DNA from: Streptomyces anulatus
GTDB lineage: Bacteria > Actinomycetota > Actinomycetes > Streptomycetales > Streptomycetaceae
Assembly (NCBI RefSeq): GCF_014650675.1
Contig: NZ_BMVK01000014.1
Location: forward strand, 62,001 to 126,000
DNA: 64,000 nt
Reading direction: 5' to 3'
The notes beneath the pieces were generated by a model. The model made no database searches. It had not been told where the DNA came from and worked only from the letters and a program-made list of their open reading frames with translations. This document shows, piece after piece, positions 26,188 through 34,569 of this stretch. Numbering within the stretch: the stretch's first letter is position 1; each line of letters begins with the position of its first letter. A program made the translations under genes and the position numbers.

Positions 26188-27587
26188 TTCGCCGTGCCCG
26201 CGTCCTTGGCGAGGAACGCCAACAGGTCCTGCCTGCTCACGACGCCCTTGGGCTTCCCCTCGACGAGCACGATCGCCGCGTCGGCGCCGTCCGTGCCGCT
26301 GAGCACGGCCATCAGGTCCTCGACCGGTTCGCCGGAGCCGACCTGCGGCAGCGGAGCCGACATGTGCTTCTCCAGCGGGTCGGTCAGCGAGGCGCGCTGG
26401 GTGAACAGCGCGTCCAGCAGCTGCCGTTCCACGACGGATCCGATGACCTCGGCGGCCATCACGTCCGGGTGGCCGGCGCCCGGCTTCACGATCGGCATCT
26501 GGGAGACGCCGTACTCGCGGAGCACCTCGATGGCCTCGCCGACCGTCTCCTCCGGGTGCATGTGGACGAGGGAGGGCATCGGGCCCTCCTTGAAGTCCAG
26601 GACCGCACCGACGTTGGCGGAGGTGCCGGTGTTCTCCAGGAAGCCGTAGTCGGCCATCCACTCGTCGTTGAAGATCTTGCTGAGGTAGCCGCGCCCGCTG
26701 TCGGGAAGCAGCACCACGACGACGTCCTCGGGGCCCAGCCGCTTGGCGACCTCCAGGGCCCCGACGACCGCCATGCCGCAGGAGCCGCCGACGAGCAGCC
26801 CCTCCTCCTTGGCGAGCCGGCGCGTCATCTGGAAGGAGTCCTTGTCCGACACGGCGACGATCTCGTCGGTGACGGTGCGGTCGTACGCGCTCGGCCAGAA
26901 GTCCTCGCCGACGCCCTCGACCAGATACGGCCGCCCGGAGCCGCCGGAGTAGACCGAGCCCTCCGGGTCCGCGCCGATGACCTGGACCGCGCCCTCGCTG
27001 ATCTCCTTGAGGTAGCGCCCGGTGCCGCTGATCGTGCCGCCGGTGCCGACGCCCGCGACGAAGTGGGTGATCTTCCCCTCCGTCTGCTCCCACAGCTCGG
27101 GACCGGTGGTCTCGTAGTGCGAGCGCGGGTTGTTCGGGTTCGAGTACTGGTCGGGCTTCCAGGCGCCCGGCGTCTCGGTGACCAGCCGGTCGGAGACGTT
27201 GTAGTACGAGTCCGGGTGCTCGGGGTCAACGGCGGTGGGGCAGACGACGACCTCCGCGCCGTACGCGCGCAGCACGTTGATCTTGTCCGTGGACACCTTG
27301 TCCGGGCATACGAAGATGCACTTGTAGCCCTTCTGCTGGGCGACGATGGCGAGGCCGACGCCCGTGTTGCCGCTGGTCGGCTCGACGATCGTGCCGCCGG
27401 GCTTCAGCTCCCCGCTCTGCTCGGCCGCCTCGATCATGCGCAGCGCGATGCGGTCCTTCACCGACCCGCCGGGGTTGAAGTACTCGACCTTCGCCAGGAC
27501 CGTCGCCTGGATACCTGCCGTGACGTTGCGCAGCCTCACCAGCGGGGTGTTGCCGACAAGACTGATCATCGAATCGTGGAATTGCAC
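26181..27587 (-). CDS. Cystathionine beta-synthase
   Basis: 468 residues. PLP-dependent fold type II: substrate loop SLVGNTPLVRL, the PLP lysine in PGGSVKDRIALRM, the TSGNTGVGLA loop and the phosphate-binding GVGTGGTISGTGRYLKE. The C-terminal third carries a pair of CBS domains (MHPEETVGEAIEVLREYGVSQMPIV and AIVLVEGKPKGVVSRQDLLAFL), which distinguishes it from O-acetylserine sulfhydrylase. Condenses serine and homocysteine to cystathionine in reverse transsulfuration. GTG start at 27587 with CCGGAG 6-7 nt upstream. No haem-binding N-terminus. Cystathionine gamma-lyase is not in the window. Confidence 0.93.
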   Translation of the reverse strand: MQFHDSMISLVGNTPLVRLRNVTAGIQATVLAKVEYFNPGGSVKDRIALRMIEAAEQSGELKPGGTIVEPTSGNTGVGLAIVAQQKGYKCIFVCPDKVSTDKINVLRAYGAEVVVCPTAVDPEHPDSYYNVSDRLVTETPGAWKPDQYSNPNNPRSHYETTGPELWEQTEGKITHFVAGVGTGGTISGTGRYLKEISEGAVQVIGADPEGSVYSGGSGRPYLVEGVGEDFWPSAYDRTVTDEIVAVSDKDSFQMTRRLAKEEGLLVGGSCGMAVVGALEVAKRLGPEDVVVVLLPDSGRGYLSKIFNDEWMADYGFLENTGTSANVGAVLDFKEGPMPSLVHMHPEETVGEAIEVLREYGVSQMPIVKPGAGHPDVMAAEVIGSVVERQLLDALFTQRASLTDPLEKHMSAPLPQVGSGEPVEDLMAVLSGTDGADAAIVLVEGKPKGVVSRQDLLAFLAKDAGTAKA

Positions 27588-27731
27588 CGTGTACTCCGGG
27601 ATCTCCGAGATGGTCCGGCCCAGAGTATGCGTACGGGACGCACTCTGCGTACGGGAAGGAGTACTCCGGGCCCCGAGCGGGGCAAGTAGGTACGTGTACG
27701 GCTGTACGGCGAGGAGGAGGTGGACCGGACT

Positions 27732-28748
27732 GTGTCGAGAGCAAGGGTGGCACGGCGGATCGCGGCGGGCGCGGCCTACGGCGGTGGCAGCATCGGGTTG
27801 ATCGGTGCGGCGGCCGTGGGCGTGTTCCTGGCGGAGGTCCAGCTCGCGAAGAGGCAGGTGGGCGGCGGGACGGCTCCGGTCCCGCCGAGCGCGGACGGGC
27901 GGTACGGAGTGGCGTTCGCCGGGCCGAACGACGCGATGCGGCTCGGCATGCTCGGGGACTCGACAGCCGCGGGCCAGGGAGTGCGGCGGGCCGGGCACAC
28001 CCCGGGGGCGCTGCTGGCCTCGGGGCTCGCGGCGGTGGCCGAGCGGCCGGTGGACCTGCGGAACGTGGCCCTGCCGGGGGCCCGGTCGGACGACCTGGAG
28101 CGGCAGGTGTCGCTGCTGCTGGCTGATCCGGCCCGTGTTCCGGACGTCTGCGTGATCATGATCGGGGCGAACGACGTCACCCATCGGATGCCCGCGACCC
28201 AGTCGGTGCGCTGTCTGACGACGGCGGTGCGCAGGCTGCGGACGGCGGGTGCGGAGGTGGTCGTCGGGACCTGCCCGGACCTGGGCACGATCGAGCCGGT
28301 CTACCAGCCGTTGCGCTGGCTGGCCCGGCGGGTGAGCCGGCAGTTGGCGGCCGCGCAGACCATCGGCGCGGTGGAGCAGGGCGGTCGCACGGTGTCGCTG
28401 GGCGATCTGCTGGGCCCCGAGTTCGCGGAGAACCCGCGCGAGCTGTTCGGCCCGGACAACTACCACCCCTCCGCCGAGGGCTATGCCACGGCGGCCATGG
28501 CGGTGCTGCCCACCCTGTGCGCGGTGCTGGGCCTGTGGCCGGAGAGCGACCGACTGGACGGTGCGCGGCGCGAGGACATCCTCCCGGTGGCGAAGGCCGC
28601 GTCCCAGGCGGCCCGGGAGGCCGGTACGGAGGTCACGGGGGCGCGCGCTCCCTGGGCTCTCCTCAAGCACCGCCGGCGGCGGCGTCTGCCCGCCTCCACG
28701 GAACCCACCCCGCACCCGCACCCGGACGCCGCCCACGGGCACGCGTAG
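27732..28748 (+). CDS. SGNH/GDSL-family hydrolase, membrane-anchored
   Basis: About 338 residues. N-terminal signal anchor (AAYGGGSIGLIGAAAVGVFLA), then an SGNH esterase: block I LGMLGDSTAAGQG (Ser), block III IMIGANDVTH (Asn) and block V DNYHPSAEGY (Asp, His). The C-terminal 80 residues are Ala/Arg-rich and end in a His/Pro-rich tail. GTG 27732 is preceded by GAGGAGGAGG; GTG 27720 is a possible longer start. Likely an extracytoplasmic esterase or lipase; substrate unknown. Divergent from CBS. Confidence 0.85.
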   Translation: MSRARVARRIAAGAAYGGGSIGLIGAAAVGVFLAEVQLAKRQVGGGTAPVPPSADGRYGVAFAGPNDAMRLGMLGDSTAAGQGVRRAGHTPGALLASGLAAVAERPVDLRNVALPGARSDDLERQVSLLLADPARVPDVCVIMIGANDVTHRMPATQSVRCLTTAVRRLRTAGAEVVVGTCPDLGTIEPVYQPLRWLARRVSRQLAAAQTIGAVEQGGRTVSLGDLLGPEFAENPRELFGPDNYHPSAEGYATAAMAVLPTLCAVLGLWPESDRLDGARREDILPVAKAASQAAREAGTEVTGARAPWALLKHRRRRRLPASTEPTPHPHPDAAHGHA

Positions 28749-28753
28749 GGGAC

Positions 28754-28794
28754 GCCGGGCCCCGCGGGACGCCCGGCGGGACGCGGGGCCCGGC
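28754..28794 (+). terminator. Hairpin after the SGNH hydrolase gene
   Basis: 13-bp perfect inverted repeat (28754-28766 with 28782-28794), 5 bp past the stop. No T-run. Confidence 0.6.
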
Positions 28795-28938
28795 GGCAAC
28801 CCCACCTCACCTGAGCAAGCGCTTAGAAAAGAGTCCCGCATCACACGGCCTGCCGGGTGACCCCGGCGATACGTCCGGGTAACTTCCAGAGGAGTTCCGC
28901 CCGTCCACACAGCCTTCCAGCCCCTTTGGAGCCGCGTG

Positions 28939-30159
28939 ATGCCCGAAGCCGTGATCGTCTCTGCCGCCCGTTCACCGATCGGCCGCGCCTTCAAGGGGTC
29001 CCTGAAGGACCTGCGCGCGGACGACCTGACCGCCACGATCATCCGGACCGCGCTGGCCAAGGTCCCCGAGCTGGACCCGAAGGACATCGCCGACCTGATG
29101 CTGGGCTGCGGTCTGCCCGGCGGCGAGCAGGGCAACAACCTGGGGCGCATCATCGCCGTACAGATGGGGATGGACCACCTTCCCGGCTGTACGGTCACCC
29201 GCTACTGCTCCTCCTCGCTGCAGACCAGCCGGATGGCGCTGCACGCGATCAAGGCGGGCGAGGGCGACGTCTTCATCTCGGCCGGTGTCGAGATGGTGTC
29301 CCGCTTCACCAAGGGCAACTCCGACAGCCTCCCGGACACGCACAACCCGCTGTTCGCCGAGGCCGAGGCCCGCACCGCCGCCCGCTCCGAGGAGTCCGGC
29401 GCGAGCTGGCACGACCCGCGCGAGGACGGCCTCGTGCCGGACGCGTACATCTCGATGGGGCAGACGGCGGAGAACCTGGCCCGGACCAAGGGCGTCACCC
29501 GCCAGGAGATGGACGAGTTCGGCGTACGGTCGCAGAACCTCGCCGAGGAAGCCCTGAAGAACGGCTTCTGGGAGCGGGAGATCACCCCGGTCACCACCCC
29601 CGACGGCACCGTGGTCTCCAAGGACGACGGGCCGCGCGCGGGCGTCACCCTGGAGGGCGTGCAGGGCCTGAAGCCGGTCTTCCGCCCCGACGGCCTGGTC
29701 ACCGCGGGCAACTGCTGCCCGCTCAACGACGGCGCCGCGGCCCTGGTGATCATGTCCGACACCAAGGCGCGCGAGCTGGGCCTGACCCCGCTGGCCCGGA
29801 TCGTCTCCACCGGCGTCTCCGGCCTCTCCCCCGAGATCATGGGGTACGGACCGGTCGAGGCGAGCAAGCAGGCGCTGAAGCGGGCCGGGCTGACCATCGA
29901 CGACATCGACCTCGCCGAGATCAACGAGGCGTTCGCCGCCCAGGTCATCCCCTCCTACCGGGACCTCGGCCTGCCGCTGGACAAGGTCAACGTCAACGGC
30001 GGCGCGATCGCCGTCGGCCACCCCTTCGGCATGACCGGCGCCCGCATCACCGGCACGCTGATCAACAGCCTCCAGTTCCACGACAAGCAGTGGGGCCTGG
30101 AGACGATGTGCGTGGGCGGCGGCCAGGGCATGGCGATGGTGATCGAGCGGCTGAGCTGA
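28939..30159 (+). CDS. Acetyl-CoA C-acyltransferase (thiolase)
   Basis: 406 residues. Nucleophile Cys in TVTRYCSSSLQTSRMA, active-site His in NGGAIAVGHPFGMTGAR and the second Cys in ETMCVGGGQGMAMVIE complete the thiolase triad. The N-terminus AVIVSAARSPIGRAFKGSL is typical. Catalyses thiolytic cleavage of 3-ketoacyl-CoA or the reverse condensation. ATG 28939 has TTGGAG 8 nt upstream; a GTG directly before it is equally in frame. It stands alone here; no fadB or HMG-CoA pathway genes flank it, so degradative FadA-type use is the default guess. Confidence 0.93.
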   Translation: MPEAVIVSAARSPIGRAFKGSLKDLRADDLTATIIRTALAKVPELDPKDIADLMLGCGLPGGEQGNNLGRIIAVQMGMDHLPGCTVTRYCSSSLQTSRMALHAIKAGEGDVFISAGVEMVSRFTKGNSDSLPDTHNPLFAEAEARTAARSEESGASWHDPREDGLVPDAYISMGQTAENLARTKGVTRQEMDEFGVRSQNLAEEALKNGFWEREITPVTTPDGTVVSKDDGPRAGVTLEGVQGLKPVFRPDGLVTAGNCCPLNDGAAALVIMSDTKARELGLTPLARIVSTGVSGLSPEIMGYGPVEASKQALKRAGLTIDDIDLAEINEAFAAQVIPSYRDLGLPLDKVNVNGGAIAVGHPFGMTGARITGTLINSLQFHDKQWGLETMCVGGGQGMAMVIERLS

Positions 30160-30257
30160 GCCGCAGCGGAGGGTAGGGGGCGCCTGAGGAGCGAAGGCGG
30201 CACCTGCCCGCAGCGGAGGCGAAGGTCAGCGCGACCGCACGCACGAGCGGCTGAGCT
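30145..30257 (+). repeat. 13-bp direct repeat exactly 100 bp apart at the thiolase 3' end
   Basis: GAGCGGCTGAGCT occurs at 30145-30157 (spanning the thiolase stop) and 30245-30257; a shorter CGCAGCGGAGG pair lies between (about 30162 and 30209). Suggests a decayed tandem duplication of the gene's end. Confidence 0.7.
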
Positions 30258-30514
30258 AGCCACTCGGGGCCTGCGGCACTCCCGCGCCGCGGGGGTTTCG
30301 AACCCCACCGAGCTCCGACCGTGACCGAATCTCCCCCAGGATGTGATCTGCGTCCCGGGGGAGAGTCGTTTCTGCAGGTCACCCCCGATATGGGGCTAAA
30401 CATCGGACCGAAAGACCTGTCCATTTCGTGACGTAATGCACTGACAGCACGTACCGGTACAGGCCAAGCTGATGTAGGAAGTCGGGGGTATCGATAGAAA
30501 CCGGGAGTATGTCA
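30160..30514. other. 355-bp intergenic region after the thiolase gene
   Basis: No gene. It contains the second copy of the 13-bp repeat, a small hairpin around GGGGTTTCGAACCCC near 30291-30306, and a terminator-like stem at 30331-30365. A promoter for the 30515 gene must lie in the A+T-richer 30400-30500 part; I see no clear consensus. Confidence 0.45.
30331..30365 (+). terminator. Terminator-like hairpin downstream of thiolase
   Basis: TCTCCCCC (30331-30338) pairs with GGGGGAGA (30358-30365), extended inside by GG/CC, and is followed by TCGTTTC. Confidence 0.5.
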
Positions 30515-31390
30515 GTGAGCGCCATGTCATTTGCCCTGTTGCTGACCACCGCCGCTGCCACGGCCGTCGGCGCCGCCGCACTGCACGCCGCTCACGGGCT
30601 GCGCAAGCAGGTCGCGGCGCTGCGCACGGAGCTGGCCGCAGGCAACGCTCTCAGTGCTTCCGTGCCACCACAGAGCCGCAGCACGGCCACCCCCGCCGAG
30701 GAGATACGCACGGCCGTCGCCGAAGCGCTCGCCGAGGAGCGCGAGCGCGAGCTGGCCGAGGCGCGCGCCTTCTGGGCCGCCCAGGAAGCCCGTGACGCCG
30801 CCGACGCCCCGTCCCTGCTGGGCGGTCTGTCCGGCCTGGGCGACGACGCCCCGTACTACCTGCCCCGGCAGGCCGACTTCGCCGGTCTGGAGTCGATGGA
30901 CCTCGAAGCGGCCGAGGCGATGGAGGAGCTCGCGGAGCTGAGCGAGCGGACTCTCGCGGAGCACGAGATCGGCGAGCTGACCGACCTTCCGGAGATCGCG
31001 GAGTTCCCCGAGGACTCCCCCGAGCTGGCCGCCGCCCGCCGCCGCCACCCTTCGCACCCGGACTTCATCCCCGTACAGACACCGGTGGTCACCGACCACG
31101 AGCGCACCGTGAACCGGCTCGAAGAGCTGGCCGACACCGCGACCGAGCTGACCGACGTGCGGCCCGGCCCGCTGGGCACGCTCGACGTGTACGTCTTCGC
31201 CGACGGCACCACGCTCTGCATGACCCCGGGTCACCGTGAGACCGCCGAGCGCCTCGCCGACGCCCTGCGGGCCGGCCGGCAGCCGGTACTGCTGGGCGGC
31301 TCGGGCGTCTCGGGCGCCTATGCGCTGACCTTCTCCTGCGGTGAGGACAACGTGTACATCCTCGCCGACCGCGTCATCGCCTCGTTCTGA
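30515..31390 (+). CDS. Membrane-anchored Glu/Ala-rich protein of unknown function
   Basis: About 291 residues. One N-terminal hydrophobic segment (MSFALLLTTAAATAVGAAAL), then a charged coiled-coil-like stretch (AEALAEERERELAEARAFWAAQEAR), a strongly acidic middle (EAMEELAELSERTLAEHEIGEL) and a folded C-terminus of about 90 residues (GTLDVYVFADGTTLCMTPG, GVSGAYALTFSCGEDNVYILADRVI). GTG 30515 is preferred over ATG 30509 because GGGAG lies 7 nt from the GTG but only 1 nt from the ATG. Looks like an actinobacterial conserved protein; function not recognised. Confidence 0.7.
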   Translation: MSAMSFALLLTTAAATAVGAAALHAAHGLRKQVAALRTELAAGNALSASVPPQSRSTATPAEEIRTAVAEALAEERERELAEARAFWAAQEARDAADAPSLLGGLSGLGDDAPYYLPRQADFAGLESMDLEAAEAMEELAELSERTLAEHEIGELTDLPEIAEFPEDSPELAAARRRHPSHPDFIPVQTPVVTDHERTVNRLEELADTATELTDVRPGPLGTLDVYVFADGTTLCMTPGHRETAERLADALRAGRQPVLLGGSGVSGAYALTFSCGEDNVYILADRVIASF

Positions 31391-31430
31391 CCGGGATCCG
31401 CACCGCCCCGGTCCGCCGGGCGCGGGCCGC

Positions 31431-31748
31431 TCACGCGAAAGCCCGCGCCGCCGCTTCCCCGACATATCGCACGGCCTCGTCCAGCTCCTGGGACGGGGCC
31501 GTTTCCAGTGCCACGGCCAGGTCCCGCCCGGCGACGGCGAGTTGGTCGCCCACGGCGAACATCCCGGCGTCCGGCAGCTCACGCGGTTCGGCAGCCGGGT
31601 TCTCCAGGCGCTGGGCGCGGGCGGCGAGTTCGCGGGCCGCGGCCAGCGCCTCGGCGGCCGTGCCGCGCTGGAGGCGGCTCTGCGGGGCCGAGCGCAGCCG
31701 GTCGGCGAAACGGTCCACGGCCAGGATGAGGGGCGTCGTATCGAGCAC
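31431..31748 (-). CDS. Small helical protein of unknown function
   Basis: 105 residues, almost entirely alpha-helical, Ala/Arg/Glu-rich (VDRFADRLRSAPQSRLQRGTAAEALAAARELAARAQ and so on), no membrane or signal segment. GTG start at 31748 without a Shine-Dalgarno; TAGGGT at 31756-31761 is 7 nt before the start, so a leaderless mRNA is likely. Convergent with the 30515 gene. Not recognised. Confidence 0.6.
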   Translation of the reverse strand: MLDTTPLILAVDRFADRLRSAPQSRLQRGTAAEALAAARELAARAQRLENPAAEPRELPDAGMFAVGDQLAVAGRDLAVALETAPSQELDEAVRYVGEAAARAFA

Positions 31749-31805
31749 GCGGCCGACCCTACGCGGCCCTGCCGCACGGTTGCCAACGCCCGGGGGACGG
31801 AACGC

Positions 31806-31842
31806 GGAACGGCCCGCAGGCGCGATGCCTGCGGGCCGTTCC
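31806..31842 (-). terminator. Terminator of the BI-1 gene
   Basis: 16-bp perfect stem (31806-31821 with 31827-31842) and 5-nt loop, 44 bp past the stop of the minus-strand BI-1 gene. Confidence 0.75.
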
Positions 31843-31885
31843 GGTGTCACGGGTGTTGCGCGTGCGGCGGATGCCGTGCGATCGG

Positions 31886-32767
31886 TCAGTCGTCGCCGCT
31901 GAGGATCGCGACCAGACGCAGCATCTCGATGTAGATCCACACCAGGGTCACGGTGAGGCCGAAGGCCGCCAGCCAGGACTCCTCGCGCGGGGCGCCGTAC
32001 GCGATGCCGTCCTCGACCTGCTTGAAGTTCAGGGCGAGGATGCACGCGCCGATGACGATGGCCACGATGCCGAAGATGATGCCGAGCGCACCGCTGCGGA
32101 AGCCGAGGCCGTCACCGCCGCCGAACACGGCGAACAGGAGGTTGACCATCATCAGCAGCGAGAAGCCGATGGCGGCCGCCATCACGAAGCCGTAGAAGCG
32201 GCGCGTGACCCGGATCAGTCCGGTGCGGTAGGCGATCAGCACACCGGCGAAGACCGCCATGGTGCCGATCACCGCCTGCATCGCGGCGCCGGGAGCCCAG
32301 TAGACGCTGACGATGTTGCTGATGACGCCGAGGAAGACACCCTCGAACGCCGCGTACGTCAGGATCAGCGGCGGCGAGGGCCGGCGCTTGAACGAGTTCA
32401 CGAGCGACAGCACGAAGCCGACGATCGCGGCGCCGATGGCGATACCGATCGCCGTGCCGACGTTCTCCTTGTCGACCGGCAGCGTCCACCATGCGGCGGT
32501 CGCGGCGACGATCACGGTGCCGAGCGTCATCGCCGTACGCGTCACCACGTCGTCGATGGTCATCACGTCGGGACGGGCGGGCGCCTGCGGGGCGCCCTGG
32601 ATGTCCGTCTGCGCGTAGGGGTTGGTGGCGTACGGGTTGGCGGCGGTGCCCTGCGCGTACGGGTTGCCCGTAGCGGGGGCCCCGGCCTGCGGCGTCGCGT
32701 TGAAGCCCGCGTGGCCGTTGTCGCGGCTGAACCCCCGTCGCGAGAAGACCGGGTTGCTGCTCCTCAT
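31886..32767 (-). CDS. Bax inhibitor-1/YccA-family membrane protein
   Basis: 293 residues with seven predicted helices. The cytosolic N-terminus has Asn-Pro-Tyr-rich repeats (GNPYAQ, ANPYAT, TNPYAQ), then MTIDDVVTRTAMTLGTVIVAATAAWW begins the BI-1 core; the segment TYAAFEGVFLGVISN and the ending AFGLTVTLVWIYIEMLRLVAIL are characteristic. ATG 32767 has GGAGGAG 4 nt upstream. TMBIM/BI-1 homologues in bacteria are calcium-leak channels or protease modulators (YccA); role here unknown. Confidence 0.88.
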   Translation of the reverse strand: MRSSNPVFSRRGFSRDNGHAGFNATPQAGAPATGNPYAQGTAANPYATNPYAQTDIQGAPQAPARPDVMTIDDVVTRTAMTLGTVIVAATAAWWTLPVDKENVGTAIGIAIGAAIVGFVLSLVNSFKRRPSPPLILTYAAFEGVFLGVISNIVSVYWAPGAAMQAVIGTMAVFAGVLIAYRTGLIRVTRRFYGFVMAAAIGFSLLMMVNLLFAVFGGGDGLGFRSGALGIIFGIVAIVIGACILALNFKQVEDGIAYGAPREESWLAAFGLTVTLVWIYIEMLRLVAILSGDD

Positions 32768-32999
32768 CTCACTCCTCCATGGCCACACTGCGTGGCCTTG
32801 CCACAAGAGTAATGGGTAGGCAAAAGAATCACCCTAGTGCCAGGGGAGGATCTTTGCGGCAGCCTGCGACGAGGCCACCGGAGGGCCCGGGACGCCTGCC
32901 GTACGAGGCCGGGATCACAGGTGTCGGGCGAGGCCGGGACCACAGCACCGGGGCGTCGGTCACGGTCTGGGCCGTCCGGGTCACGCAGAGTGCGGCGCG

Positions 33000-33085
33000 T
33001 GGTGCCCGGAGCCGGACTCGAACCGGCACGCCCCCGAGGGGCAGCGAGGTTTAAGCTCGCCGTGTCTACGTTCCACCATCCGGGC
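33000..33085 (-). tRNA. bldA: tRNA-Leu(UAA), the bldA gene
   Basis: Read on the minus strand: acceptor GCCCGGA pairs with TCCGGGC, then discriminator A and an encoded CCA (33000-33002). The anticodon arm is GCGAG-CTTAAAC-CTCGC, placing TAA in the anticodon positions, and the long variable arm (GCCCCTCGGGGGC) is typical of class II Leu tRNA. The T-loop is GGTTCGAGTCC. In Streptomyces the only tRNA reading UUA is bldA, required for translation of TTA-containing developmental and antibiotic regulators (established). Two genes in this same window carry TTA codons (17217-17219 and 50561-50563). Confidence 0.95.
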
Positions 33086-33114
33086 GTGCCGCGCGGCTCC
33101 GCGTTTGGCTACCG

Positions 33115-33196
33115 ACCCTATCCGGGGACGTCCCTCGATCAGCGGAACAGTGGCGCGATGTTGTCTTATTTTATTGACCGCTTGAGGGTCCGTCAG
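33115..33196 (-). promoter_or_regulatory. bldA promoter region
   Basis: On the minus strand CTGACG, 17 bp, TAAAAT (-10 at 33168-33173) forms a good vegetative promoter about 80 nt upstream of the tRNA. TAGGGT at 33115-33120 is a second -10, about 25 nt from the tRNA 5' end, with a poor -35. Which is used cannot be settled by eye. Confidence 0.45.
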
Positions 33197-33232
33197 GACA
33201 TTCGGCCGGGCTGACCACACGCCCGCGGCCGA

Positions 33233-33433
33233 TCATGGGCGGTCCGCGCGCCGCACGGGAATGACGGAAAGTCGCCGCACTCGTACGGCCCAACGCGCCA
33301 GGTCCGCGCCAGGCTTCGCCAGGGCATCCGCCACCCTCGGGTCCGGCACCGCTCCGGCCCCGGGTCCGGAGGCGCCCCGGGAGGGCCCCGCCCGCCGTCG
33401 GGGCCGCCCCCGCCCGCGTTCCCAAGCGATCAC
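33233..33433 (-). CDS. Doubtful small ORF upstream of bldA
   Basis: 66 residues, Arg-rich at first and then more protein-like (DPRVADALAKPGADLARWAVRVRRLSVIPVRRADRP). GTG start with no ribosome site; GATCAC/GTGATC inverted repeat overlaps the start. Third-position GC is moderate. The remaining 33086-33677 holds bldA's promoter and nothing else I recognise. Could be noise. Confidence 0.25.
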   Translation of the reverse strand: MIAWERGRGRPRRRAGPSRGASGPGAGAVPDPRVADALAKPGADLARWAVRVRRLSVIPVRRADRP

Positions 33434-33677
33434 GCTGGGTGATCACGAAGCAGTGCCCGTGGAGCGGTGCCCACGACACCGGTCAGGGTCGGTGTCATAC
33501 CCGAGGAGGACGGAATCACGCCCTCGATGCGACTCAAGACGGCCATGGGAACGGGCATCGGGGGTGACGACCGGGCGCGATCGGGACGTAAGGATGGAGT
33601 AAGTCCCCGAGGCATGGCGTCAGCGCCCCGCCTCAGCACCGTCCCCGTATCCGCATCACCCGAACAGGAGCGTCCCT

Positions 33678-34448
33678 GTGACCATCACCCCCACCGTTCA
33701 GCGCGCCACCGCGGTGGCCGCCCGCGCCACGGAGCTGTCGAAGGTCTACGGCGAGGGAGAGACGCAGGTCGTCGCCCTGAACCAGGTGACCGTGGACTTC
33801 CCGCAGGGCGAGTTCACCGCGATCATGGGCCCCTCGGGCTCCGGCAAGTCGACGCTGATGCACTGCGTCGCCGGGCTCGACAGCTTCAGCAGCGGTTCGG
33901 TGCGCATCGGCGAGACCGAACTGTCCACGCTGAAGGACAAGCAGCTCACGCAGTTGCGCCGGGACAAGATCGGCTTCATCTTCCAGGCGTTCAACCTGCT
34001 GCCGACGCTCACCGCGCTGGAGAACATCACCCTGCCGATGGACATCGCGGGCCGTAAGCCGGACGCCGAGTGGCTCCAGAAGGTGATCGACATGGTGGGG
34101 CTCTCGGAGCGGCTCAAGCACCGCCCGACCGAGCTCTCCGGCGGTCAGCAGCAGCGCGTCGCCGTGGCCCGCGCCCTGGCCTCGCAGCCCGAGATCATCT
34201 TCGGCGACGAGCCGACCGGAAACCTGGACTCCCGCTCCGGCGCCGAGGTCCTCGGCTTCCTCCGCAACTCGGTGCGCGAGCTGGGCCAGACCGTGGTGAT
34301 GGTGACGCACGACCCGGTGGCCGCCTCCTACGCGGACCGGGTCATCTTCCTCGCCGACGGCGCGGTCGTCGACCAGATGATGCACCCGACCGCCGACGGC
34401 GTCCTCGACCGGATGAAGGCGTTCGACGCGAAGGGCCGCACGAGCTGA
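33678..34448 (+). CDS. ABC transporter ATP-binding protein (MacB/LolD type)
   Basis: 256 residues with all ABC motifs: Walker A GPSGSGKST, Q-loop FIFQAFNLLPTLTALEN, signature LSGGQQQRVAVARAL, Walker B IIFGDEPTGNLD and H-loop VTHDP. The FNLLPTLTALEN loop is characteristic of the LolD/MacB/FtsE group, which pairs with FtsX-fold permeases; the partner follows immediately. GTG 33678 with AGGAG 8-9 nt upstream. Likely an envelope-stress, lipoprotein or antimicrobial extrusion mechanotransmission complex; substrate unknown. Confidence 0.92.
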   Translation: MTITPTVQRATAVAARATELSKVYGEGETQVVALNQVTVDFPQGEFTAIMGPSGSGKSTLMHCVAGLDSFSSGSVRIGETELSTLKDKQLTQLRRDKIGFIFQAFNLLPTLTALENITLPMDIAGRKPDAEWLQKVIDMVGLSERLKHRPTELSGGQQQRVAVARALASQPEIIFGDEPTGNLDSRSGAEVLGFLRNSVRELGQTVVMVTHDPVAASYADRVIFLADGAVVDQMMHPTADGVLDRMKAFDAKGRTS

Positions 34449-34569
34449 CGCCGCAGGCGGCCGGCCGACCCGGCTGCCGCACCGGCTGACGCAGGCGCCC
34501 GCCGTACTCCGGCCGCCGCCCCCGCGCGCCCCCGTCCCCCTTCCGGAACCCATCCCAGGACACACAGAC

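Noticed and set aside
30291..30306. T-loop-like GGGGTTTCGAACCCC, possible tRNA
   Set aside because: No acceptor, D or anticodon stem can be folded around it on either strand; it is just a short hairpin.
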